A stretch of 64,000 bases of DNA from Staphylococcus canis (lineage in GTDB: Bacteria; Bacillota; Bacilli; Staphylococcales; Staphylococcaceae). Within the stretch, counting starts at the first letter, position 1; the number at the start of each line of letters is the position of its first letter. Both the position numbers and the translations under genes were made by a program. This document shows, piece after piece, positions 56,732 through 64,000 of this stretch. The notes beneath the pieces are model-generated. The model did not search any database. It saw only the letters and a list, made by a program, of their open reading frames with translations, and had not been told where the DNA came from. Where the stretch lies: positions 59,979 through 123,978 of the forward strand of contig NZ_JABANU010000003.1 in assembly GCF_016238445.1 (NCBI RefSeq), read 5' to 3'.

Positions 56732-57732
56732 ACTTTCACCCCTCTTAAGACTTGATATTGTTGATAAGCTTGACCAGAGTCAATCAATTCTGCTGCTTTA
56801 ATAACACCATCTTGAATTGAAGCGACTTTTTGTGCAGCATATAAAGCAAGTGCAGCGTTTAATATTACAACATCTCGACGTGCTGATTGATCTTTTCCTG
56901 TTAATATATTCAATGTAATCAATGCGTTCTCTTCAGGTGTTCCGCCTTCTAATGCTTTATCGTCTGCATAGCGTAATCCATAATCTTGAGCATTGATTGT
57001 GTAGCGACGAATACCTAACTCTTGAGATACTTCGATAATTTGGTTATCCCCTGATAATGAAGCTTCATCCATACCATTGGCACCGTGAACTACTAATGCT
57101 TTTTTACGTCCAAGATGTTGGAGTACTTTGGCAATGTCTTCCATTTTAGAATCATCGTACACGCCCATCACTTGATAATCTAGTGCAAATGGATTAATAA
57201 GTGGACCCATAATATTAAATACTGTCGGTGTCGGCACCATGCGACGAACAGCTTGGAGATGCTTCATTACGGGATATGCTTCTGTTGCACTAATAAAAGC
57301 AAGTCGCGTCTCTTGGACACGTTGTTTAACATTGTCTACTGGAGTTGATGCGACATCTAACTCTTCTAATAAATCCGTACTCCCTGACTTTGATGTAATA
57401 CTTTTATTACCATGCTTGATGACAGGAACACCTGCACTTGCAACAACAAAAGAAGCTGTCGTAGAGATATTAAAACTATTTGATCCATCTCCACCTGTAC
57501 CACATACACACATAGCATCTGGATATTCATATTGTGATTCGTATGTTGAATGAATCAAACTCTGTGCGAGATAATATAACTCTTCAGGTGTCTCTTTTTT
57601 CATTGTAAATGCTACAAGTAAAGCTAATTTCTCTTTATCTGTCATTTCTGATGACAGCATTTTATTCATAAATTCGTCGATATCTACTTTGGTTAAAGAT
57701 TGATATGTCATCATTTTTTGAAGTAAAGTCAT
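56728..57732 (-). CDS. trpD: Anthranilate phosphoribosyltransferase
   Basis: TrpD transfers phosphoribose from PRPP to anthranilate. The 334-residue protein contains the PRPP loop CGTGGDGSNSFNIST, KHGNKSITSKSGS, and the magnesium site DEAS. It overlaps trpG by four bases upstream and trpC by four downstream. Length and motifs are normal. Confidence 0.96.
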   Translation of the reverse strand: MTLLQKMMTYQSLTKVDIDEFMNKMLSSEMTDKEKLALLVAFTMKKETPEELYYLAQSLIHSTYESQYEYPDAMCVCGTGGDGSNSFNISTTASFVVASAGVPVIKHGNKSITSKSGSTDLLEELDVASTPVDNVKQRVQETRLAFISATEAYPVMKHLQAVRRMVPTPTVFNIMGPLINPFALDYQVMGVYDDSKMEDIAKVLQHLGRKKALVVHGANGMDEASLSGDNQIIEVSQELGIRRYTINAQDYGLRYADDKALEGGTPEENALITLNILTGKDQSARRDVVILNAALALYAAQKVASIQDGVIKAAELIDSGQAYQQYQVLRGVKV

Positions 57733-58298
57733 TCGGCGTCCACCTTTCTATAAGCATTAATAAATTGTTCAATTACAGACTTAACTTGTATACTTGCAAA
57801 TGATTCTGGATGGTACTGTATTCCAAAATGTAACTTATCTTGGTGTTCAAACGATTGGATGCAATCAGGTGTTCGAGCTGTTACTATTAATTCTTTTGGT
57901 AACGTTGCTTCATCACAAATAAGTGAATGATATCTCATTATTTCTGAATCTTCTGATATATCTTGATACAAGATACTTGGTGCTTCGAGTTGAAGTTTAT
58001 CTACTTTGCCATGCATGACTTGTGATCCGACGCGAACATTCCCACCATAGTAATGGTAGAGTGCTTGAGCGCCTAAGCACACGCCAAGTATTGGTTTATT
58101 TTGATAATGGTTAATAATGTGCATTAAATGTTCTGTATCAGCTGGATGGCCAGGTCCTGGTGAAATTACAATCGCATCAGGTTCTATGTCAAATAACGTT
58201 AAATCATCTGGATATTTAATTACCACTTCATCAAATTCACGTAACATATCGACTAAGTTATACGTAAAGGAGTCATAGTTATCAATCATTAATATCAT
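57729..58298 (-). CDS. trpG: Anthranilate synthase glutamine amidotransferase subunit
   Basis: TrpG supplies ammonia from glutamine to TrpE. The 189-residue class I amidotransferase has the nucleophile Cys in GVCLGAQAL and the His-Glu of the triad in QYHPES; the oxyanion loop is SPGPGHP. It overlaps trpE by four bases and trpD by four. The neighbouring trpE makes a dedicated role in tryptophan synthesis likely, though such subunits can also serve folate synthesis. Confidence 0.95.
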   Translation of the reverse strand: MILMIDNYDSFTYNLVDMLREFDEVVIKYPDDLTLFDIEPDAIVISPGPGHPADTEHLMHIINHYQNKPILGVCLGAQALYHYYGGNVRVGSQVMHGKVDKLQLEAPSILYQDISEDSEIMRYHSLICDEATLPKELIVTARTPDCIQSFEHQDKLHFGIQYHPESFASIQVKSVIEQFINAYRKVDAE

Positions 58299-59698
58299 AA
58301 TGACACCTCCAGTAGACTTTGCGCTTTCAAACGCGTTTCTTTTAATTCTTTTTCTGGAACTGAATCATAAACTACACCACAGCCTGCTTCAACATTCACA
58401 TAAGTGTCATCAATGACCATCGTACGAATGGCAAGTGCTAAATCCAAATCACCATTACAATTAATGTAACCCACGCCTCCACTATATACGCCTCGCTTTA
58501 CAGGCTTTTGTTCATAGATGCGCTGGATGGCTCTTAGCTTCGGTGCACCTGATACCGTACCTGTTGGTAGTAAACTTGCAATAATATCTATAACAGATAA
58601 TGATGGGTTAATTTTCCCTGTCACTTCACTCACGATATGCATCACATGTTCATACCGTTCAATCAACATTAATTTTGGTATTTCAAGTGAGCCTGGCTGT
58701 GCGATTCTTAAAATATCATTTCGACCTAAGTCGACTAACATGCTGTGTTCACTTATCTCTTTTTCATCTTTTAGTAGCTCCTGTTCTAATTGCTGGTCTT
58801 CTTCGTATGTTTGACCTCGTCGTGCTGTACCTGCAATTGGATTTGTCATGACTGTGTCACCTTCAACTTTGACAAAGCTTTCAGGAGAACTTCCCACTAA
58901 AATTTGATCGTCCATATTCATATAAAACATATAAGGACTTGGGTTTTTTCGCTTTAAATTCTGATACAGTCGATAGCTGTATGCTGCTCGCTTATCTCCG
59001 AAGTGATGACGGTACCGATAAATACGAGATGGCACGATTTGAAAGACATCTCCTTGTTGTGTCAGAGATTTAAAATACGAAACTTGTTGTAAAAACTGAT
59101 CGTCCGCTTCACTCGTTTCAATCTCGCGTGGTAAAGCATTCGATGGTTCATCAAAATCAAACAATTGAACATTTTCAAATTCTGTAATCATCTTTTGTAG
59201 TCGTTCATTGAGTTTAGTTTCATCAATTCCTGAAAACAAGTTCGTTGTGATAACATAAATTTGTTCTTTATAATGATCAAAAATATAAGCTGATTCAACC
59301 ATGTATAAATGGACATCTGTTCCATTTTCTTCAATTGGTGTCTCTTTTAAAACTGGAAATGCATGACGCACCACATCAAAGCTAAATGCACCAATAAAAC
59401 CGGAAACGAAAGGTAATGGTTGTAAGGCCTCATCATGAATATCATGTTGATACATTGCGACTTTTTCTTTTAAAGCTTCAAAAGGCTGATGTGTAATTGT
59501 TGTAGTATCTGCGCCTAATGTCACTTCTAGTGCGTGTTCTGTTAACTTTAGTTCACCACTTTTATCAAAAGCGACAATGGAATAACGTCCTTTCATTTTT
59601 TGTGTTGAAGCACTCTCTAATATCATTTTTGTTTGACGATGTCGCGCTAATGTTTCTGGGTTTACAGATGCATTCAAAATACGATACACATATTTCAT
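58295..59698 (-). CDS. trpE: Anthranilate synthase component I
   Basis: TrpE converts chorismate to anthranilate and is the feedback-controlled step. The 467-residue protein has the tryptophan-binding ILESAS motif near residue 28 and the chorismate-binding domain motifs PSPYMFYM, GSSPESFVKV, PIAGTARRG, LVDLGRNDI and GTVSGAPK. The ATG at 59696-59698 (MKYVYRIL) follows AAAGGAGG; the longer frame starts upstream of that site. It is the first gene behind the tandem T-box leader. Confidence 0.96.
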   Translation of the reverse strand: MKYVYRILNASVNPETLARHRQTKMILESASTQKMKGRYSIVAFDKSGELKLTEHALEVTLGADTTTITHQPFEALKEKVAMYQHDIHDEALQPLPFVSGFIGAFSFDVVRHAFPVLKETPIEENGTDVHLYMVESAYIFDHYKEQIYVITTNLFSGIDETKLNERLQKMITEFENVQLFDFDEPSNALPREIETSEADDQFLQQVSYFKSLTQQGDVFQIVPSRIYRYRHHFGDKRAAYSYRLYQNLKRKNPSPYMFYMNMDDQILVGSSPESFVKVEGDTVMTNPIAGTARRGQTYEEDQQLEQELLKDEKEISEHSMLVDLGRNDILRIAQPGSLEIPKLMLIERYEHVMHIVSEVTGKINPSLSVIDIIASLLPTGTVSGAPKLRAIQRIYEQKPVKRGVYSGGVGYINCNGDLDLALAIRTMVIDDTYVNVEAGCGVVYDSVPEKELKETRLKAQSLLEVSL

Positions 59699-59722
59699 AC
59701 CGTCATCCCTCCTTTTTATTAA

Positions 59723-59923
59723 ATAAAAAACCGCATACAAGTTTCCTAATTCAGGACGCTTGCACGCGGTACCACCTTCATTAATAGTCTAAAACTATCC
59801 ACTCAATGATTATTCAATTTGTTGCTTTCAGTAAAACCCAATTCACTTGAGGAGGTATGAACTCACATCAACCGTTCATTTTCTGACACTACCTTAACCT
59901 CAACCTACTTATTTTTACCTCAC
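59723..59923 (-). promoter_or_regulatory. Tryptophan T-box riboswitch 2 (proximal to trpE)
   Basis: On the minus strand the T-box sequence GAAGGTGGTACCGCG (plus 59766-59780) is followed by a terminator, with ACCGC...GCGGT arms and TTTTTT, at 59723-59771. A specifier context GTGAAT-TGG-G (Trp codon TGG) lies upstream in the stem I region. Uncharged tRNA-Trp would favour the antiterminator. Confidence 0.88.
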
Positions 59924-60158
59924 AATAAAACAAAGACACCACAATAACACGTTACTATAAGGACGCGTTACCGTGGTGCCACCTTAGTTTCAAAAGTTGA
60001 ATCTATCGTTCAACCTTTTATACTCTTTACGTTATTGAATTATCTTTTAGCTTGATTGCCCAATTCACTCTTATGTTGTGCTAACTTGCATCACCCGTTA
60101 GCTTTCTATTTGCTACAACTCATAAAAGCTACTCTATCAATCCGCTTTTTTTATGATA
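59924..60158 (-). promoter_or_regulatory. Tryptophan T-box riboswitch 1 (distal)
   Basis: On the minus strand AAGGTGGCACCACGG (plus 59971-59985) is followed by a terminator stem CACCACGGTAACGCG / CGTGTTATTGTGGTG with a T-rich tail near 59924-59935. The same specifier context GTGAAT-TGG-G occurs near 60066, so it also reads tRNA-Trp. Confidence 0.88.
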
Positions 60159-60164
60159 GTTCAT

Positions 60165-60193
60165 ACTATATAACGTTTTAGATTAATTGTCAA
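60165..60193 (-). promoter_or_regulatory. trp operon promoter
   Basis: TTGACA (60188-60193) and TATAGT (60165-60170) on the minus strand are separated by 17 bases. It begins only about 20 bases after the ipdC stop codon. Confidence 0.8.
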
Positions 60194-60213
60194 TACTTTT
60201 ACACAATTTAGAC

Positions 60214-61854
60214 TTATTTATTTTGTTCAGCAAAGCGTTTAGAGATTTTTTCCAGTTTTTCTGGAGCATCTTCAACCGCCATGTGCACTTCAACAAGGTG
60301 TAATTGATCTGGTTTTTCTTCAATAGCTTTCATTGCATCAAATAACTCTTGAGAAGTTTTTACATCATATGTTGGTGTATCTGGTGCGCCAAACACTGCT
60401 GGTAATGCTTTGTAATCCCACATTTGAATATCGTTATATGGTTCTTTTTCACCATGGATTTTACGTTCAACAGTATAACCGTCATTGTTAATTACGAAAA
60501 TAACAGGGTGTAGTTGTTGACGAATCATTGTTGAAATTTCTTGTACTGTTAATTGTAAAGAACCATCACCAATTAATAGCACATTGCGACGACTTGGATC
60601 TGCAATTTGAGTACCTAATGTTGATGGTAATGTGTAACCAATAGAACCCCATAACGGTTGACCGATAAATGTTGCACCTTTTGGCATAGCTAAACTATAG
60701 GCACCAAAGAATGAAGTACCTTGATCTGCTAAAAGTATATCATTTGGACGGATAAATGATTGCATCACTTTGAAATAATTTTCTTGTGTTAATGGTTGAT
60801 CATTTAAATCATATGCATCATCTTCAGGCCATTCATATTGAGGGAATTCACCTTCGAATTTGTAATCAATATTTTGTAAAGCTTCTACAATACCAGGTAA
60901 TGATGGTTGTTGAATGACTTCACCATCCACTTTCACATCTTTATGATTGAGTGTCACAATCACATCATCCGCAAAACCTTGTGAGAAACCTGATGTTGCT
61001 GAGTCAGTTAATTTCGCACCAAGTAAAATCACAACATCGCTTTCATCTACATATTCACGGATACGTGGTTCAGCAACACTACCATCGTAAATACCCATAT
61101 ACTGTTTTGATGATTCGTTAAATGATGATTTACCTAAAGATAATTGCGCAACTGGTAAATTTAATTTTTCAGCTAATTGTTCTACTTCTTTGTGTAAACC
61201 AAAACTATTAATTTGGTGTCCTGTGATAATTACAGGTTTTTTAGAGTCTTTTAAAAGTTTTTCAACTTTAGCCATTGTTGGTTTTAAGTCGAATGATTTA
61301 ACTTCTGGATATTCAACCTCTTCAGGCACTTCAATTTCTTTCATTGCTACATCAATTGGTAGGTGAATGTGTACAGGACGTTTATTTTCTAATGCTGCTT
61401 GAATTACTCTTGGTACTTCAGTTAACGCATTTTCTTCAGTTAAATAAGTTTGAGCTGTTGTAATTGGTTCAAACATTTTTTGATAATCATCAAATGTACC
61501 TTCACCTAATGAGTGGTGAACGTAACGTTTAGCTTTTTCAACTTGAGTTGTTGGTGCCCCTGTGATCGCAATAACAGGTACATTTTCAGCATAAGAACCA
61601 GCGATACCATTAATCGCACTCAACTCCCCTACACCAAATGTTGTAACCATTGCAGCAAGACCTTTTATACGTGCATAACCATCAGCAGCATAGCTTGCGT
61701 TAAGCTCGTTTGTATTACCAACCCAATCTAAATTTGGATTTGCAACAATATCATCTAAAAATGCTAAGTTAAAATCGCCAGGTACTCCGAAAACTTTATC
61801 TACATTTTGTTTTGCAATTTCGTCAAATAAGAACTGTCCTACTCGTTTCTTCAT
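60214..61854 (-). CDS. ipdC: Indolepyruvate/alpha-keto acid decarboxylase
   Basis: This thiamine diphosphate enzyme decarboxylates 2-oxo acids (indolepyruvate, phenylpyruvate or branched-chain oxo acids) to aldehydes. The 546-residue product, the same length as S. aureus IpdC, has the catalytic Glu in NTNELNASYAADGYAR and the TPP motif GDGSLQL...NNDGYTVE. HHSLGEG supplies the active-site His pair. The ATG at 61854 (MKKRVGQ) lies nine bases after GAAGGGTG. No terminator is visible before the trp promoter. AldA at 19.6 kb could oxidise the aldehyde products; that link is inference. Confidence 0.92.
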   Translation of the reverse strand: MKKRVGQFLFDEIAKQNVDKVFGVPGDFNLAFLDDIVANPNLDWVGNTNELNASYAADGYARIKGLAAMVTTFGVGELSAINGIAGSYAENVPVIAITGAPTTQVEKAKRYVHHSLGEGTFDDYQKMFEPITTAQTYLTEENALTEVPRVIQAALENKRPVHIHLPIDVAMKEIEVPEEVEYPEVKSFDLKPTMAKVEKLLKDSKKPVIITGHQINSFGLHKEVEQLAEKLNLPVAQLSLGKSSFNESSKQYMGIYDGSVAEPRIREYVDESDVVILLGAKLTDSATSGFSQGFADDVIVTLNHKDVKVDGEVIQQPSLPGIVEALQNIDYKFEGEFPQYEWPEDDAYDLNDQPLTQENYFKVMQSFIRPNDILLADQGTSFFGAYSLAMPKGATFIGQPLWGSIGYTLPSTLGTQIADPSRRNVLLIGDGSLQLTVQEISTMIRQQLHPVIFVINNDGYTVERKIHGEKEPYNDIQMWDYKALPAVFGAPDTPTYDVKTSQELFDAMKAIEEKPDQLHLVEVHMAVEDAPEKLEKISKRFAEQNK

Positions 61855-61896
61855 GTAAAACATCACCCTTCTATATCTGTTTATCTTACAATTCAC

Positions 61897-61925
61897 ATTG
61901 TACAGAAAGGATTAAATTAAGTCAA
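61897..61925 (-). promoter_or_regulatory. Predicted ipdC promoter
   Basis: TTGACT (61920-61925) and TACAAT (61897-61902) on the minus strand have a 17-base spacer. Confidence 0.65.
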
Positions 61926-62026
61926 TCAACTTGACCTATACTAAAAAAGATACACTTTGCACAACAAAACATCTATACTTAAGACGAATACTATTTCTGC
62001 ATCACAACTAGAAAGGACTATAAATA

Positions 62027-63019
62027 ATGCATTCAATTTTTAGAGGATTATTATTTACGACAACTATCGCTATTATCGCGTCTATACTAGGTTCTATATT
62101 TCCAATTGTGGGAAGTGCGATATTCGCTTTATTGATTGGCATGCTCATTAATAACATTTGGAATCTTCCACATACACTACATTCTGGGATTCGATTTAGC
62201 AGTAAAAACATTCTACATTACAGTATTATCGTATTAGGATTCACCTTAAGTCTGAAACAAATCGGAAACGTTGGATTACAAACCTTGCCTATTTTAATGA
62301 TCACATTAACGGTTTGTTTTATAACAGTTATCATATTGTTGAAATGGTTAAATATTGACAAGCATATTGGGATTTTAATCGGTGTAGGGACAGCGATTTG
62401 TGGCGGTTCTGCTATTGCTGCAACAAGTCCAGTAATTAAAGCGCGTGACGAGGTTATCGCATTAAGTCTCTCAATTGTATTTTTGTTTAACCTTGTTGCT
62501 GTTATTATATTTCCAGCTCTAGGTCATTATTTTCACATGAGTCAACACGCATTTGGTGTATTTGCAGGAACAGCCATCAATGATACATCTAGTGTTGTCG
62601 CAGCGAGTGCATTATATGGCTCAGAAGCTTTAGAGAGCGCAACAATTGTAAAACTCACACGCACCTTATTTATCATACCTATAACACTTGGTTTAGCTTG
62701 GTGGACTTATAATAAGGAAGAAAATCGTAATGCGGCGCGACAATCCTCTATGTTCCAACTGATTCCTTACTTTATTATTGGATTTCTTATAACGTCAATG
62801 ATCAGTACTATTTTTCATTTTCCAGTTGAAGTGATGCATTTTTTTAAATCGATTTCACTATTTTTAATCACTATCGCATTGGCTGGAGTCGGTTTATCTG
62901 TTCGATTCAAGAGCTTCAAAACAGCCGGGTTGAAACCTATTATATTTGGACTGGTAACTTGGTGTATCTTAATCATCATAAGCTTAATTATCATATTGAT
63001 AAGTCATCTATCATTTTGA
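62027..63019 (+). CDS. YeiH/UPF0324-family membrane protein
   Basis: The 330-residue protein has about ten hydrophobic segments. It matches the YeiH family, sometimes called putative sulfate exporters, by GTAICGGSAIAATSPVI near residue 125 and GTAINDTSSVVAASALYG near residue 185. The biochemical role is not established. The ATG follows AAAGGAC. It is divergent from ipdC and convergent with the surface protein, with a shared terminator. Confidence 0.88.
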   Translation: MHSIFRGLLFTTTIAIIASILGSIFPIVGSAIFALLIGMLINNIWNLPHTLHSGIRFSSKNILHYSIIVLGFTLSLKQIGNVGLQTLPILMITLTVCFITVIILLKWLNIDKHIGILIGVGTAICGGSAIAATSPVIKARDEVIALSLSIVFLFNLVAVIIFPALGHYFHMSQHAFGVFAGTAINDTSSVVAASALYGSEALESATIVKLTRTLFIIPITLGLAWWTYNKEENRNAARQSSMFQLIPYFIIGFLITSMISTIFHFPVEVMHFFKSISLFLITIALAGVGLSVRFKSFKTAGLKPIIFGLVTWCILIIISLIIILISHLSF

Positions 63020-63043
63020 ATGGGTTAAAGGATTATATTAAAA

Positions 63044-63086
63044 ACAAAAACAGGCGATCTTCATATCATGAAAATCGCCTGTTTTC
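63044..63086. terminator. Bidirectional terminator between yeiH-like and surface-protein genes
   Basis: AAAACAGGCGAT and ATCGCCTGTTTT form a perfect 12-base stem with an AT-rich loop between convergent genes. Confidence 0.9.
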
Positions 63087-63118
63087 TTATGAGTGATAGC
63101 TTAACTTAACTAAAATTA

Positions 63119-64000
63119 TTATTTTTCCTCTTGGTTTTTACGACGTCTACCTACTAGGAATAATGATCCTAATCCAGCCATTAAACCACCGAATAGTGCA
63201 GTGTTATTCGCACTGTTTGAACCTGTTTCTGGTAATGCATGAACTTTCATTTCAGTTGTTTTACCTTCGTGATCTTTCACTACGATAGTAGCATCATCTG
63301 CATGAGCATCTGTTGATGGTACTGTAATTGTCCAGTTACCCTCTTCATCCACTTCGCTATTTACAACATCACCGTTTGGTAAAGTAACTTCTACTGTTGT
63401 ATTTGGTTCACTTGATCCTGTGATCACTGTTTCGCCAGTTACAATAGCGCGACTCGGTTCAGAAACATTACCATTTTGATCTACGTTCACTACAGTGATT
63501 ATTTCGCCGTCTTCTAACGTTTCTGTCGCTGGTACGTCCACTGTCCAGTTTCCGTTTTCGTCCACTTGACCTGTCACTTCTTCGCCGTTAGGGAATGTCA
63601 CAACTACTGTTGTTCCTGGTTCACCTGTTCCTGTTACGACTCTGTCTCCTGGTTGTGGATTATTCACTACTGGTGCCTCTGGCGCCACTGTGTCTGTTAC
63701 TGTTCCTGTTGATGGTGTTGATGTGTTACCATTGCCATCTTTGTTCACAACAGTGATTGTTTCACCTTCGTCTAATGTCTCAGTCGCTGGTACGTCCACT
63801 GTCCAGTTTCCGTTTTCGTCCACTTGACCTGTCACTTCTTCGCCGTTAGGGAATGTCACAACTACTGTTGTTCCTGGTTCACCTGTTCCTGTTACGACTT
63901 TGTCTCCTGGTTGTGGATTATTCACTACTGGTGCCTCTGGCGCCACTGTGTCTGTTACTGTTCCTGTTGATGGTGTTGATGTGTTACCATTGCCATCTTT
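63119..64000 (-). CDS. LPETG surface protein with Ig-like repeats (N-terminus beyond window)
   Basis: The frame stays open to the window edge, so only about 294 C-terminal residues are seen. They comprise near-identical 86-residue repeats (258 bp) that start PEAPVVNNPQPGD and contain GTGEPGTTVVVTFPNGEEVT and NGNWTVDVPATETL, as in bacterial Ig-like (Big) stalk domains. A diverged last repeat follows (PNGDVVNSEVDEEGNWTI). The cell-wall sorting signal is LPETGSNSANN, a hydrophobic helix and RRRKNQEEK. Sortase A would anchor it. The ligand-binding region, if any, lies outside. An adhesin or biofilm protein is likely, but no specific name can be given. Confidence 0.9.
   Translation of the reverse strand, partial: KDGNGNTSTPSTGTVTDTVAPEAPVVNNPQPGDKVVTGTGEPGTTVVVTFPNGEEVTGQVDENGNWTVDVPATETLDEGETITVVNKDGNGNTSTPSTGTVTDTVAPEAPVVNNPQPGDRVVTGTGEPGTTVVVTFPNGEEVTGQVDENGNWTVDVPATETLEDGEIITVVNVDQNGNVSEPSRAIVTGETVITGSSEPNTTVEVTLPNGDVVNSEVDEEGNWTITVPSTDAHADDATIVVKDHEGKTTEMKVHALPETGSNSANNTALFGGLMAGLGSLFLVGRRRKNQEEK
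63400..64000 (-). repeat. Tandem 258 bp coding repeats in the LPETG protein
   Basis: Identical landmarks recur exactly 258 bases apart: GGTACGTCCACTGTCCAG at 63531 and 63789, and GCCTCTGGCGCCACTGTG at 63675 and 63933. Long stretches between them are base-identical, suggesting recent duplication or recombination, and the array continues past the window. Confidence 0.92.

Noticed and set aside
1..64000. CRISPR array, prophage, insertion sequence, tRNA or rRNA
   Set aside because: No regularly spaced direct repeats with spacers, no transposase, integrase or phage genes, and no recognisable tRNA or rRNA sequence was found by reading.

Overview
The window looks like chromosomal core DNA of a Staphylococcus. 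It is AT-rich with strong AGGAGG-type ribosome binding sites, and it carries sortase A, two LPXTG surface proteins, ScdA, a staphylococcal nar/nir block and a class III fructose bisphosphatase. Predicted regulatory sites match staphylococcal Rex, NreC and CcpA operators. The surface-protein content and repeats do not look like S. aureus itself. A species of the intermedius, hyicus or simulans type is a guess only. I saw no prophage, insertion sequence, CRISPR array, tRNA or rRNA.

Layout: 1-13.1 kb holds the leftward nitrate and nitrite respiration block: narGH (narH runs off the left edge), the adenosine synthase-like surface protein AdsA, then the siroheme/nitrite reductase operon sirB-like, sirC-like, nirB, nirD and sumT. 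From 13.2 to 18.0 kb are a GNAT enzyme, a NirC-type formate/nitrite channel, a 59-residue membrane protein, a DASS anion transporter and a stand-alone PTS EIIC-like permease. From 18.0 to 19.6 kb there is no convincing protein gene. This gap holds a modular intergenic repeat cluster and two candidate structured small RNAs, one on each strand.

From 19.6 to 31.9 kb lie aldA, a small HTH protein, a second EIIC-like permease with L-serine dehydratase sdaAB-sdaAA, small unknown genes, an SDR protein, pflB-pflA (behind a Rex-like site) and a third EIIC-like permease. From 31.9 to 45.4 kb are leucine dehydrogenase, a four-gene amino acid ABC importer, scdA, glycerate kinase, srtA, two MFS transporters and fbp. 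From 45.6 to 53.3 kb are an AGCS alanine symporter, an FMN-barrel protein, a heterodimeric ABC exporter, a GNAT enzyme, a diverged QueD paralogue and a HAD phosphatase.

From 53.4 to 60.2 kb is the complete trp operon (E, G, D, C, F-B, A) behind two tandem tryptophan T-boxes. In it trpF and trpB form one uninterrupted reading frame. ipdC lies immediately upstream with no visible terminator before the trp promoter. The window ends with a YeiH-family membrane protein and the C-terminal part of an LPETG adhesin with near-identical 258 bp repeats.

Many genes fit low-oxygen and gluconeogenic life: nitrate to nitrite to ammonia, pyruvate formate-lyase, formate/nitrite transport, serine deamination and fbp. 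The recurrent Rex-like (redox), NreC-like (nitrate/oxygen) and cre-like (CcpA) sites support that reading. Those operators are sequence matches, not demonstrated sites.
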